DNA from: JARDZU01 sp963730285
GTDB taxonomy: Bacteria > Actinomycetota > Acidimicrobiia > Spongiisociales > ZC4RG35
Assembly (NCBI GenBank): GCA_963730285.1
Contig: CAVSQY010000006.1
Location: 166,588 to 230,587 of the forward strand
Direction of reading: 5' to 3'
DNA length: 64,000 nt
Below are positions 26,637 to 34,360 of this stretch, one piece after another. Every line of letters begins with the position of its first letter. The first letter of the stretch is position 1. The notes below the pieces were generated by a model that was not told the DNA's origin, did no database searches, and saw only the letters and a program-made list of their open reading frames with translations. The translations under genes were made by a program, and so were the position numbers.

Positions 26637-27368
26637 GTGACCGAGAGGATCCGGGTACAGAAGGCCCTGGCCAACGCCGGATTGATGTCACGCCGCGCCG
26701 CCGAGGAGGCGATCAAGGCAGGCCGTGTGGAGATTGATGGCCAGACTGCAGTGCTGGGTGACCGGGTCGACGTCTCGTGCCAGTCGGTGACACTCGACCG
26801 GGTGCGTATTCCCGTCGATCCGCAACTCGAGACCTACTTGTTGTACAAACCGGTGGGAGTCATCTCTACCGCGGACGATCCGCAAGGTAGACAGACCGTC
26901 GTCGATCTGATCCCCACCGAGAAGCGCCTCTACCCGGTGGGCCGTCTGGACCAGGACTCCGAGGGGTTGATCCTGGTCACCAACGATGGCGAGTTGGCAA
27001 ACCGCGTGACGCATCCCCGCTATGGGATTACGAAGAGGTACCTGGCCCGTGTCGACACGGTCCCCAGCGCCCATCAGATGAGACAGCTGGTGGAGGGCGT
27101 CGAGCTCGACGATGGTCCCGCACGAGCAGTCTCCGCACGAATCGTTGATCGGCAGGAAGACTCTGCGCTGGTCGAGTTGGTCATGGGTGAGGGGCGCAAC
27201 CGGGAGATTCGACGGATGTTCGAGCGGTTGGGGATCGAGGTCGTCAGCTTGATCAGGACGGCAATTGGGCCGGTGACCGACCGCCGCCTCAAAGCAGGCG
27301 AGGCCCGGCGACTGAGTTCTGCGGAAATCCAGGCTCTGCTGGGCTCAGGTGTGGATCCCGATGAATGA
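26637..27368 (+). CDS. rluB: 23S rRNA pseudouridine synthase RluB type
   Basis: The enzyme makes pseudouridine in 23S rRNA helix 80 or a related site. It has an N-terminal S4 domain (RVQKALANAGLMSRRAAEEAI) and a catalytic domain with the active Asp in VGRLDQDSEGLILVTNDG. The 243-residue length fits RsuA/RluB enzymes. It starts at GTG 26637. The stop lies within the beginning of aroA. Confidence 0.92.
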   Translation: MTERIRVQKALANAGLMSRRAAEEAIKAGRVEIDGQTAVLGDRVDVSCQSVTLDRVRIPVDPQLETYLLYKPVGVISTADDPQGRQTVVDLIPTEKRLYPVGRLDQDSEGLILVTNDGELANRVTHPRYGITKRYLARVDTVPSAHQMRQLVEGVELDDGPARAVSARIVDRQEDSALVELVMGEGRNREIRRMFERLGIEVVSLIRTAIGPVTDRRLKAGEARRLSSAEIQALLGSGVDPDE

Positions 27369-28638
27369 AGTCCGCCCGGTCAGGCCGGTCACCGCACCGA
27401 TCGAGATGCGGTTACGGGTGCCCGGCTCGAAATCGGAGACGATTCGCGCTCTCATGATGGCGAGTCTCGGGCGCGGTCGTTCGACCATTCTGCGCCCACT
27501 CGACTCCGATGACACCAGATCTGCCCGTGAATGCTTGGGGACCTTGGGTGTCGAGATCGAGGAACACGACGAGCTCTGGACGGTTTCAGGTATCGCTGGA
27601 GATTTCGGGTCTCGCTCGGCCCAACTCGACGCGGGTGCCTCAGGGCTGACCGCTCGATGCGCGATTGCGATGTCAACGTTGGTCGACGGCGACGTCACCA
27701 TCAGTGGGAGGGACCGGCTGCCGGAGAGGCCGATGGGCCCGTTGGTGGACGCACTGGCGCAGTTGGGGGTGACCGTGACATCGAAAGACGGCCATCTCCC
27801 GGTAGTGGTCACCGGGACGGGGTCACTGCCGGGCGGTCGGGTTGCGGTGGACTCGACGCAATCGAGCCAGTTTGCCACCGCCCTGCTCGTGGTCGCTCCT
27901 TTTGCAAGGGAGAGGATGACCATCGCGCCGAGTGGCCTGGCCGGGTCCTCGGGATATCTGGCAATGACTCTGCGGTTGATGGGCGCGTTCGGCGTCGATG
28001 CCGAGCAGCAACAGGGATCCTGGACCGTTCCCAACGTTGGCTATGAGCCGGCCTCGGTCTCAATAGAGCCAGACGCCTCTGCAGCTGTCTATCCGCTGGC
28101 GGCTGCGGCCATCACCGGTGGCATTGTCACAGTCGAAGGTTTGGGGAAGTCGAGCCTTCAACCCGATCTCGGGGCAGTGGCCATCCTTGAAGAGATGGGA
28201 TGCTCGATTGCCATCACCCAAGAGCTCGTCTCGGTGGACGCAAGGGATCGACGGCTGCGCGGGGTGGATGCCGATCTCTCGGCGCTGCCCGACGGAGCCC
28301 TGGCGATAGCGGCCGTGGCGTTGTTTGCCAGTGGCACGAGTCGCTTGCGCGGCCTCGGGTCATTGCGATTCAAAGAGTCGGATCGGCTCGCGGCCCTCGC
28401 CACGGAAATAGAACGCCTTGGGGCTGTTGCAGCAGTCGAGGGGGATGACCTGGTCATCACTCCCGGGGAGCTCCGACCTGCGCGACTGGAGACCTACGGC
28501 GATCATCGAATTGCCATGGCCCTTGCTCTGGCCGGCCTGGCGGTGCCGGGTGTCGAGGTGTCGAACCCCGGAGTGGTCGACAAAACGTGGCCGGGCTACT
28601 GGGAGATGCTCGAGGCCCTGGCCCAGGGCGTGGCTTGA
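27361..28638 (+). CDS. aroA: 3-phosphoshikimate 1-carboxyvinyltransferase (EPSP synthase)
   Basis: This shikimate-pathway enzyme joins PEP to shikimate-3-phosphate. The 425-residue protein has RVPGSKSETIRALMMASL, DAGASGLTARCAIA in the PEP-binding area, and KESDRLAALATEIERLG and TYGDHRIAMALALAG at the C-terminal half. The start is taken as ATG 27361, which overlaps the end of rluB; GTG 27349 would add four residues. The glyphosate-sensing Gly-Asn-Ala-Gly motif is replaced by DAGASG, as in a subset of actinobacterial enzymes. Confidence 0.92.
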   Translation: MNEVRPVRPVTAPIEMRLRVPGSKSETIRALMMASLGRGRSTILRPLDSDDTRSARECLGTLGVEIEEHDELWTVSGIAGDFGSRSAQLDAGASGLTARCAIAMSTLVDGDVTISGRDRLPERPMGPLVDALAQLGVTVTSKDGHLPVVVTGTGSLPGGRVAVDSTQSSQFATALLVVAPFARERMTIAPSGLAGSSGYLAMTLRLMGAFGVDAEQQQGSWTVPNVGYEPASVSIEPDASAAVYPLAAAAITGGIVTVEGLGKSSLQPDLGAVAILEEMGCSIAITQELVSVDARDRRLRGVDADLSALPDGALAIAAVALFASGTSRLRGLGSLRFKESDRLAALATEIERLGAVAAVEGDDLVITPGELRPARLETYGDHRIAMALALAGLAVPGVEVSNPGVVDKTWPGYWEMLEALAQGVA

Positions 28639-28784
28639 GTGGTTTGGCACCGTGACGCCGGTCCGCGCTAGGTTCCATCTGGCGGAGAGGAGCGTCCGGT
28701 CCCACAGCCCCCATTGTCCGAATACCCCCATAGGACACCCTCAGGGATCGGCAGCCCTCTCCGCATCTCGTCCGAGACGTCTCC

Positions 28785-29435
28785 ATGACTGAATTGGTCA
28801 TAGCCATGGATGGCCCTGCGGGCACCGGCAAAAGCACGGTGAGTCGCTCAGTGGCCAACCGGCTGGGTCTCCCACATCTCGACACCGGTGCGTTCTACCG
28901 CGCGGCCGGTCTGGTGGCCCTGCGCGCGGGGCTCGATCTCGCAGATGAGATAGCCACGTCCTCGGCCCTCGGCCAGGTGGAAATGGACCAGATCGACGGT
29001 CGCATGTTGCTCGGTGGTGTCGATGTCAGTCGGGAGATCCGAACACCGGAAGCTACGGAGGCTTCGTCGGTTGTATCGACCCATCCATCGGTTCGGTCGA
29101 TCCTTGTGACCATGCAACGGGCATGGGTGGGCAGCCGGGGGGGTCGAGCCGTGGTAGAGGGTCGAGATATCGGGTCGGTCGTGTTTCCCCAGGCGACCGT
29201 GAAGATCTATCTCGACGCGACTCCCGAGGTTCGAGCCAAGCGCAGGGCGGGCGAGAGCGGCGAGCCCTACGACGAGGTGCTTGCCCAAGTCTTGGAGCGG
29301 GACACGAGGGACTCGACGCGCGCCAATTCTCCGTTGATCGTGCCCGACGGCGCCCATCTGATCGACACATCGGATATGAGCCTCGGCGATGTGGTCGATC
29401 GTGTCATCGGCATCGTCGAGCATCTACGAACCTGA
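28785..29435 (+). CDS. cmk: Cytidylate kinase
   Basis: Cmk phosphorylates CMP and dCMP. Its P-loop is AMDGPAGTGKST, and HLDTGAFYRAAGL, VVEGRDIGSVVFP and the LID region AKRRAGESGE follow in order. It has 216 residues, the normal length. It is separated from aroA by 146 bases with no gene; that stretch shows no well-spaced promoter pair. Confidence 0.94.
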   Translation: MTELVIAMDGPAGTGKSTVSRSVANRLGLPHLDTGAFYRAAGLVALRAGLDLADEIATSSALGQVEMDQIDGRMLLGGVDVSREIRTPEATEASSVVSTHPSVRSILVTMQRAWVGSRGGRAVVEGRDIGSVVFPQATVKIYLDATPEVRAKRRAGESGEPYDEVLAQVLERDTRDSTRANSPLIVPDGAHLIDTSDMSLGDVVDRVIGIVEHLRT

Positions 29436-29495
29436 GCCTGAGTCGGGGAGCGCTGGCTGGAGTGTGCGCAAGGTCGGCTTGGCCCACCCTCCACC

Positions 29496-29501
29496 TACCA
29501 T
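29496..29501 (+). promoter_or_regulatory. -10 hexamer TACCAT of a probable leaderless ispH transcript
   Basis: TACCAT ends six bases before the ispH ATG, and no Shine-Dalgarno is present in the 72-base gap after cmk. Confidence 0.5.
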
Positions 29502-29507
29502 GACCCC

Positions 29508-30557
29508 ATGACAGTCGAGAGGGTCCTGGTGGCGGAGCCGCGTGGCTTCTCCGCGGGTGTCGAGATGGCGATCAAAGCTCTCACCTGGATGACGCGCATC
29601 TTCGATGGGCCGGTCTATTGCTATCACGAAATCGTCCACAACGAGTGGGTGGTGAAGGCGTTCGAGCGGGTCGGTGTGGTCTTTGTGGATGACATATCGG
29701 CGGTTCCGGAAGGGGCTCCGATCATGTTGTCGGCTCATGGCTCGTCACCCGAGGTCGTCGAGGCGGCAGGGGAGAGGGCTGCCGTGGTCATCGATGCTGT
29801 TTGTCCCCTGGTCACCAAAGTGCATCACGAGGTGAAGAGGATGGCGCGAGAGGGCTTTGACATCATCTACGTCGGGCACCAGGGACACGACGAAGCGGTT
29901 GGGACAGTGGCCGAGGCGCCGGATGCAATCGAGCTGGTGGAGCCCGAGACCGGGTTGGGCGACTACCGGCCCGAGGACCCCGCCAAGGTGGCGCTTCTTG
30001 CCCAAACCACCCTCGGCGTCCACGAGTGGATGGCGGTCATGGACGATGCCAAGGATCGCTTCCCAGCACTTCAGATGTCTCGCAAGTCGGACCTGTGTTA
30101 CGCAACAACCAACCGTCAGGAGGCGGTTCGCCAATTGGCCAACCAATGCGACCTGATCCTGGTGGTCGGGTCACACAACTCGTCGAACACCCAGGCGCTA
30201 GTGCGTGTGGCCAGGGAGGCTGGAGTGGCGTCGCATCGAATTGACAGCGCTCACGACATCGAGCATTCCTGGTTGGAGGGGGTGGCGACCGTGGGTCTCA
30301 CAGCAGGGGCCTCTGCCCCTGATCACCTGGTTCAGAGCGTGATCGATCACCTCGATCCGAGCGTCGGATTCGAGTTGTGGTCGACCATCGAGGAGGCGGA
30401 GTACTTCCCACTCCCACCGCAGTTGCGATCGTTCGTGACGACACTCCAGACCATGATCGAAGCCGGAGTGACGGCGAGACAACCGTCCCAGGATGGTTGG
30501 CTGCAGCGTGATCGGGATTGGACCGCGGCCGAAGCACTCGACGTGATAAGCGCCTAG
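29508..30557 (+). CDS. ispH: 4-hydroxy-3-methylbut-2-enyl diphosphate reductase IspH, first cluster Cys replaced by Ser
   Basis: IspH makes IPP and DMAPP from HMBPP with a [4Fe-4S] cluster, the last step of the MEP pathway. The 349-residue protein aligns well with the family: HEIVHN, LSAHGSSPEV, DAVCPLVTKVH, HDEAVGT (catalytic Glu), AQTTLG, DLCYATTNRQEAV and SHNSSNTQ. The first of the three cluster cysteines, normally in GFCAG, is Ser15 here (codon TCC at 29550-29552). The other two are present. It may be a sequence error, an altered cluster ligand, or a changed enzyme. An unusual C-terminal extension ends QRDRDWTAAEALDVISA. Confidence 0.88.
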   Translation: MTVERVLVAEPRGFSAGVEMAIKALTWMTRIFDGPVYCYHEIVHNEWVVKAFERVGVVFVDDISAVPEGAPIMLSAHGSSPEVVEAAGERAAVVIDAVCPLVTKVHHEVKRMAREGFDIIYVGHQGHDEAVGTVAEAPDAIELVEPETGLGDYRPEDPAKVALLAQTTLGVHEWMAVMDDAKDRFPALQMSRKSDLCYATTNRQEAVRQLANQCDLILVVGSHNSSNTQALVRVAREAGVASHRIDSAHDIEHSWLEGVATVGLTAGASAPDHLVQSVIDHLDPSVGFELWSTIEEAEYFPLPPQLRSFVTTLQTMIEAGVTARQPSQDGWLQRDRDWTAAEALDVISA

Positions 30558-30592
30558 GCGCACACCATGAGACCTCGGCCTGGTCAAAGTCA

Positions 30593-31906
30593 GTGAGCAC
30601 CATCCCCGTGGTCGTGGTGGTGGGTCGGCCGAATGTCGGCAAGTCCACCCTGGTCAACCGAATCATCGGGTCCCGCACCGCAGTCGTAGAAGAGCTCCCT
30701 GGTGTGACCCGCGATCGACGGGAGTTCCGGGCCGACTGGGCCGGGCGCGACTTCATCCTTGTCGACACCGGTGGCTGGGAGGTGAAACCGGTGGGTGAAA
30801 TCAACACTTCGATTCGGGATCAGGCCGAGGCCGCTGTGTCGGGAGCTGATGTCGTCCTTTTCGTTGTCGACGGCACAACTGAGCTGACCGACGACGACAC
30901 GGGCGTGATTTCGATTCTGCGCTCCGCTGATGTACCCGTGCTGCTGGTGGCCAACAAGCTGGACAATGAGGGCTTGGAGGGCAATGTCGACCGGCTCTGG
31001 GGTCTCGGCTTGGGCGAGCCTCATGCTGTCAGCGCCTATCACGGGCGAGGGGTTGGCGATCTCCTTGACGAGGTGGCGGGGCATTTCCCGCACGACCCTG
31101 TGACGACGAGAGAGGATCCGACACCCCGAATCGCCATCGTGGGCAGGCCAAACGTGGGCAAATCCACACTGCTCAATCATCTCATGGGTGAGGAGCGTGT
31201 CATCGTGTCCTCGTCACCCGGGACGACCCGTGACCCAATCGACGTGGACGTTGAGCTCGATGGCAAGCGTTACCGACTCATCGACACGGCTGGGATAAGG
31301 CGAAAACCCCAGATAACGGAGGACGCAGATTTCTACGCGGTGATCAGAGCACGAGAAGCACTTGCCTCTGCTGATGTGGCCCTGCTGATGGTCGACGCCA
31401 CGGAGGGTGTGACGCATCAGGATCAACGCATCGCTCGGGAGGTCGTCGACGCCGGGGTAGGGCTGGTGATAATCCTCAACAAGTGGGACCTGCTCGATGA
31501 CGAGCAGAGGGAACAGACCGAGCGATCACTGCCGGATCGTTTTGGTTTCGTAGGGTGGGCCCCCGTCGTCCGGATGGCAGCCCTCACCGGCGCGAGGATC
31601 AAGAGGCTCCCCACGGCGATCGAGGCGGTCGTTGAGGCCAGATCGACGAGGTTGCCAACGGGGCATCTCAATCGCCTCGTGCGGAAGTGGTCCGGTGCGC
31701 ATCCGCCACCGGTGAGGAAAGGGCGCCGACCGAAGATCCACTATGTGGTGCAGGCCGGGATAGCACCGCCGACGTTTGTCGTCTTCCTTTCCGGAGGTGA
31801 TCTCGGCGACGACTACCTCAGATTCCTGGAGAACAAGCTCAGGGGCGAGGAGGACTTCGTTGGCAACCCAATCCACTTGGTTTCCCGCAAGGGAGAGCGG
31901 AGATGA
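30593..31906 (+). CDS. der: GTPase Der (EngA), ribosome assembly
   Basis: Der has two tandem GTPase domains and a KH-like C-terminus and works in 50S assembly. Two P-loops are seen, VGRPNVGKSTLVNR near the start and VGRPNVGKSTLLNH near residue 180, together with DTGG and DTAG switch motifs and NKxD boxes (NKLDN, NKWDL). I chose GTG 30593, which gives MSTIPVVVVVGRPNVG; the open frame extends 75 bases upstream. The gene is 437 residues, a usual length. Confidence 0.94.
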   Translation: MSTIPVVVVVGRPNVGKSTLVNRIIGSRTAVVEELPGVTRDRREFRADWAGRDFILVDTGGWEVKPVGEINTSIRDQAEAAVSGADVVLFVVDGTTELTDDDTGVISILRSADVPVLLVANKLDNEGLEGNVDRLWGLGLGEPHAVSAYHGRGVGDLLDEVAGHFPHDPVTTREDPTPRIAIVGRPNVGKSTLLNHLMGEERVIVSSSPGTTRDPIDVDVELDGKRYRLIDTAGIRRKPQITEDADFYAVIRAREALASADVALLMVDATEGVTHQDQRIAREVVDAGVGLVIILNKWDLLDDEQREQTERSLPDRFGFVGWAPVVRMAALTGARIKRLPTAIEAVVEARSTRLPTGHLNRLVRKWSGAHPPPVRKGRRPKIHYVVQAGIAPPTFVVFLSGGDLGDDYLRFLENKLRGEEDFVGNPIHLVSRKGERR

Positions 31907-32043
31907 CCGAGCCCGATCGGCCTCAGCCCGAAGAGGATGTGAAGGCGCCCTTCAGCTTCAAGTTGATGATCGTCCTGACGGCGGTCTATTTGGGATGGCG
32001 CCTGATCCAGGGGATCGTCTGGGTGGTCCACCAACTGACCTGA
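31903..32043 (+). CDS. Small single-pass membrane protein after der (46 residues)
   Basis: The ATG overlaps the der stop (ATGA), so it is translated together with der. The protein has a charged N-terminus (TEPDRPQPEEDVKAP) and a hydrophobic helix of about 22 residues (LMIVLTAVYLGWRLIQGIVW). No family is recognised. Its coupling to der and clean membrane helix make it a real gene and not a chance frame. Confidence 0.65.
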   Translation: MTEPDRPQPEEDVKAPFSFKLMIVLTAVYLGWRLIQGIVWVVHQLT

Positions 32044-32104
32044 CTCTCTCAGGTACCTGCGTCAGGGATGACACGTAGAGCGGCATCGACCGCATCGTCG
32101 GAAG

Positions 32105-32677
32105 TCAGGTCGTTGGCTCCATGATGAGGATGGAGCGGGCGCGGAGCAAGGAGACCACGGTCTTGGAGTCGATGATCTCACCCCTCTCCGCCATCGAGAT
32201 GGCGTCTGCCAGCGGGATCCGCTGGAGCTCGAGCACCTCGTTGTCTTCGAGGGCCGCCCCGCTTTCCACTACGGCGAGTTCGGTCGCGAGAAAGAGCCAG
32301 ATCTGTTCGTCGGTGAATCCAGGGGTGGTGAGAATGCTTCCCATGGGCTCGAGGTGGCCGGCTTGGTAGCCGATCTCCTCCCTCAGCTCTCGACGTGCGC
32401 AATCTTCCGGAGCCTCATCTCCGTCGAGCTTTCCCCCGGGCACTTCGAGAAGCCACCCATCGGCTGCGTAGCGATATTGACGGACCAGAAGGACTTCGGC
32501 CTGATTGCCACTTCCTACCAAGGGCAGCGCCACGGCGGCGCCGCGGTGGCGGATCATCTCGAGGTCGGTCTCGTTGCCGTTGGGGAGCCGAACACGATCG
32601 AGCGACAATTCGATCACCTTCCCCTGGTACAAGCTTTGGCTGGACAGCCGTCCTACGAACCCTCCGTCGCCGGTCAC
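32105..32677 (-). CDS. Nudix hydrolase, ADP-ribose pyrophosphatase type
   Basis: The 190-residue protein has a Nudix box running GGKLDGDEAPEDCARRELREEIG, preceded by the VLLVRQYRYAADGWLLEVPGG segment of ADP-ribose pyrophosphatases, and a late TTPGFTDEQIWLFLA. Expected activity is cleavage of ADP-ribose to AMP and ribose-5-phosphate. Mycobacteria keep such a gene (Rv1700) close to pyrG and xerD. The GTG start (at 32677) overlaps the stop of the small upstream gene by four bases. Confidence 0.88.
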   Translation of the reverse strand: MTGDGGFVGRLSSQSLYQGKVIELSLDRVRLPNGNETDLEMIRHRGAAVALPLVGSGNQAEVLLVRQYRYAADGWLLEVPGGKLDGDEAPEDCARRELREEIGYQAGHLEPMGSILTTPGFTDEQIWLFLATELAVVESGAALEDNEVLELQRIPLADAISMAERGEIIDSKTVVSLLRARSILIMEPTT

Positions 32678-32871
32678 TGGCGCCGCTCGTTTCCCCGCTT
32701 GTAATTGCCGGTGAATCGCGCCATCAACTCCTGCTCATCCTCTTGTCCGACGCGGCCGGTGAATCTGGTGGCCGCAGAGCCCCTCAATACCGCGACCTTC
32801 TTGCCTTGGCGACGAATGATCACTGACCCATTCTTGCGAGTCTCATAGCTGAATCCCAACGGTCGAACCAT
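32674..32871 (-). CDS. Small basic protein upstream of the Nudix gene (65 residues)
   Basis: The start is set at ATG (32871), giving MVRPLGFSYETRKNGSVIIR and a C-terminal LMARFTGNYKRGNERRQ that I recognise as a recurring actinobacterial small-protein ending of unknown function. The frame is open further upstream only into the duplicated tRNA fragment, so that part is not coding. Its TGA overlaps the Nudix GTG, so the two are translated as a pair. Confidence 0.7.
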   Translation of the reverse strand: MVRPLGFSYETRKNGSVIIRRQGKKVAVLRGSAATRFTGRVGQEDEQELMARFTGNYKRGNERRQ

Positions 32872-32927
32872 ATGCCCAGTCTCGCGGAACGGGCTATCGA
32901 TTGGTCGACGATTTCGAAAGTCGGTGT

Positions 32928-32975
32928 TGGTCGGGCTGAGAGGATTTGAACCTCCGACCTCTTGACCCCCAGTCA
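32928..32975. repeat. Displaced 3' half of tRNA-Pro (48-bp attachment repeat, distal copy)
   Basis: These 48 bases are identical to 34170-34217, the 3' part of the intact tRNA-Pro gene from within the anticodon stem to CCA. There is no 5' half, so it cannot make a tRNA. It is the footprint left on the far side of an element that integrated into the tRNA gene and restored its 3' end. Confidence 0.88.
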
Positions 32976-33148
32976 GGATACGGTCCATTCACACAGGTTC
33001 ACAAGGGTACACGGAGACACAAGAAAAGTTGGTGTGACCTGCGGTTATGCGGTCGACCGACACGATTTACGGTGCACAACGGTGTCAACGTATCCGGAAG
33101 ATTTCTTCGCGGACCCAGGATGCTCCCTGAACTGCTCCCTGTGCAGCT

Positions 33149-33454
33149 CTAAGGGGCTCTGATGAGGCACAGGAGGTAGATGGTCTTTTCGTCAAGAAAG
33201 TCCCAATAGATGTGATAGGGGACCCCTGACACAAAACACCGATAGATCCATGCTTGATCGAATGGCGTACTGCCGTCGCCTCGGAGACGTCCCGAATGAC
33301 CCCGAACTGACCCTGGATCCGAAAGGATTTCCTTGAGCCTTTGGTCAATCTGGTCCGCTTGATCGTCGTCGAGCTTGAAATAGGCATCTTCGAAGTCGGG
33401 CGTTGTCTCGTACGCGTACATGAAATTCCTATTGTAGCTCCCTGATTGCCCCAA
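33149..33454 (-). CDS. RelE/ParE-like toxin of a type II toxin-antitoxin module (putative)
   Basis: This 101-residue protein resembles RelE/ParE-fold toxins: an early TPDFEDAYFKLDDDQADQIDQRLKEIL helix pair, a central segment of basic and polar residues (RGHSGRLRGDG), a strand AWIYRCFVSG and a late strand KTIYLLCLIRAP. Start could be ATG 33454 or the later MYAYETTP. Toxicity is inferred from fold similarity only. The divergent gene 65 bases away is the likely antitoxin, which is an unusual orientation for such pairs. Confidence 0.6.
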   Translation of the reverse strand: MGQSGSYNRNFMYAYETTPDFEDAYFKLDDDQADQIDQRLKEILSDPGSVRGHSGRLRGDGSTPFDQAWIYRCFVSGVPYHIYWDFLDEKTIYLLCLIRAP

Positions 33455-33483
33455 AGGGGTATTGCCCCACTTGCCAATTCGGG

Positions 33484-33519
33484 GGATGTCATCTAAGCTG
33501 ACGGTAGGAGGATGTCATC
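33484..33519. promoter_or_regulatory. Paired GGATGTCATC operator-like repeats in the divergent toxin/antitoxin promoter
   Basis: GGATGTCATC occurs at 33484-33493 and 33510-33519, 26 bases apart, and its core GATG-T-CATC is itself an inverted repeat. They flank a -10-like TAAGCT (33494-33499) and the Shine-Dalgarno AGGAGG at 33506-33511. Binding by the antitoxin for autoregulation is an inference. Confidence 0.45.
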
Positions 33520-33786
33520 ATGACTCGAGTTCATCGCAGGTTTGTGGCCGAAGTAGACGAACGGGGCCGCATTTCTCTCGCCAAGTTCGGCGTCAAGAAT
33601 GTGTCCGTGATAGTTGAAGAACTACCAACTGGTGGCGTAAGCATCCAACCCGCCGTAGTTATGACCGAGGCTGAAGCAGCCCACTACAGCAACCCAGAGG
33701 TAGTTGCCTCTGTCGAACGTGCACTAGAAAGCGCACGAACTGGAAAGACAGGAAAGCGGAAGCTTCGATTCGACGAACCCGGTTAG
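33520..33786 (+). CDS. AbrB/SpoVT-like antitoxin (putative)
   Basis: The 88-residue protein begins with an AbrB-like segment, FVAEVDERGRISLAKFGVKN, and continues with SIQPAVVMTEAEAAHYSNPE and a basic C-terminal tail (ARTGKTGKRKLRF). This arrangement is that of small swapped-hairpin antitoxins that bind DNA with the N-terminus and the toxin with the tail. It has a strong AGGAGG eight bases before its ATG. It is transcribed away from the toxin-like gene. Confidence 0.6.
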   Translation: MTRVHRRFVAEVDERGRISLAKFGVKNVSVIVEELPTGGVSIQPAVVMTEAEAAHYSNPEVVASVERALESARTGKTGKRKLRFDEPG

Positions 33787-34169
33787 CCGACCCGGCTGGC
33801 CCACCGCTGCGCCGAGCTCCTCGAGGCCGCGGACGGCCTCCCGTTCGGTGATCAGATGTGAAGTCCCGAGCTGCGATATCGCCTTGATAGCAACTTCGTC
33901 GACAGTGGACGCGATCGACTCCTCATTAGATGGAGTGGTGAGACTGAGACCGACCGTTCGGTACTTTCCGACATGGTCGATACCTCCTATACAGGTGTCG
34001 GCCACGTCTGAGGGGGTTAGGAGCAGCCCCAAGGGCAATTACTCCCTTCGACCTACATCATTCGCCGACCGCGTACATGCTCCCTGAACTACTCCCCGCA
34101 AGTCGTGGACTATCCCTCCGTGGAAGGTTGAGACAGAAGAAAACCCCGGGTGATACCAAGGGTTTGTGG
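33787..34169. other. 383-base stretch without an intact gene inside the mini-island
   Basis: On the - strand a perfect AGGAGG precedes ATG 33975 by eight bases, but that frame (MSESTERSVSVSP) soon meets a stop. A neighbouring frame encodes a plausible helical segment, SIASTVDEVAIKAISQLG then TEREAVRGLEELGAAV. This suggests a broken gene of unknown family. TGCTCCCTGAACT at 34078-34090 also occurs at 33121-33133 near the other end of the island. Confidence 0.45.
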
Positions 34170-34217
34170 TGGTCGGGCTGAGAGGATTTGAACCTCCGAC
34201 CTCTTGACCCCCAGTCA
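34170..34217. repeat. 48-bp attachment repeat, proximal copy within tRNA-Pro
   Basis: This copy is identical to 32928-32975 and forms the 3' half of the functional tRNA, including the encoded CCA. It is the tRNA-side junction of the mini-island. Confidence 0.88.
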
Positions 34218-34247
34218 AGCGCGCTAACCAAGCTGCGCCACAGCCCG
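34170..34247 (-). tRNA. tRNA-Pro (anticodon GGG)
   Basis: The reverse strand folds as a full cloverleaf of 78 bases: acceptor CGGGCTG paired with CAGCCCG, D stem GCGC/GCGC, anticodon stem CTTGA/TCAAG around the loop CTGGGGG (anticodon GGG), T stem GGAGG/CCTCT with loop TTCAAAT, discriminator A and an encoded CCA. It reads CCC and CCU proline codons. Its 3' half was regenerated by the integrated island. Confidence 0.95.
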
Positions 34248-34360
34248 AGAGACTGAATCGTAGCCGGGCCTTCCGGCTCCAAAAGCGGATCCGCGGAATG
34301 CCATTGGCGTCAAGTGGCTCCCAAGACCTGCCGATCTTTCGAGTGGGAGGTTGGTGCTTC

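Larger units (their letters stand above)
32928..34217. mobile_element. Miniature genomic island in tRNA-Pro(GGG), no integrase
   Basis: A 48-bp perfect direct repeat, one copy forming the 3' half of the intact tRNA gene, bounds a 1242-bp repeat-plus-insert unit. The unit holds a toxin-like gene on the - strand, a divergent AbrB-like antitoxin on the + strand, and a frame-broken stretch. No recombinase is present, so movement would need an integrase acting in trans, or a former larger element has decayed. Base composition drops locally (for example 33420-33520). Confidence 0.8.

Noticed and set aside
28639..28784. Promoter pair TTGGCA/TAGGTT before cmk
   Set aside because: The two hexamers are 29 bases apart, too far for a standard sigma factor.
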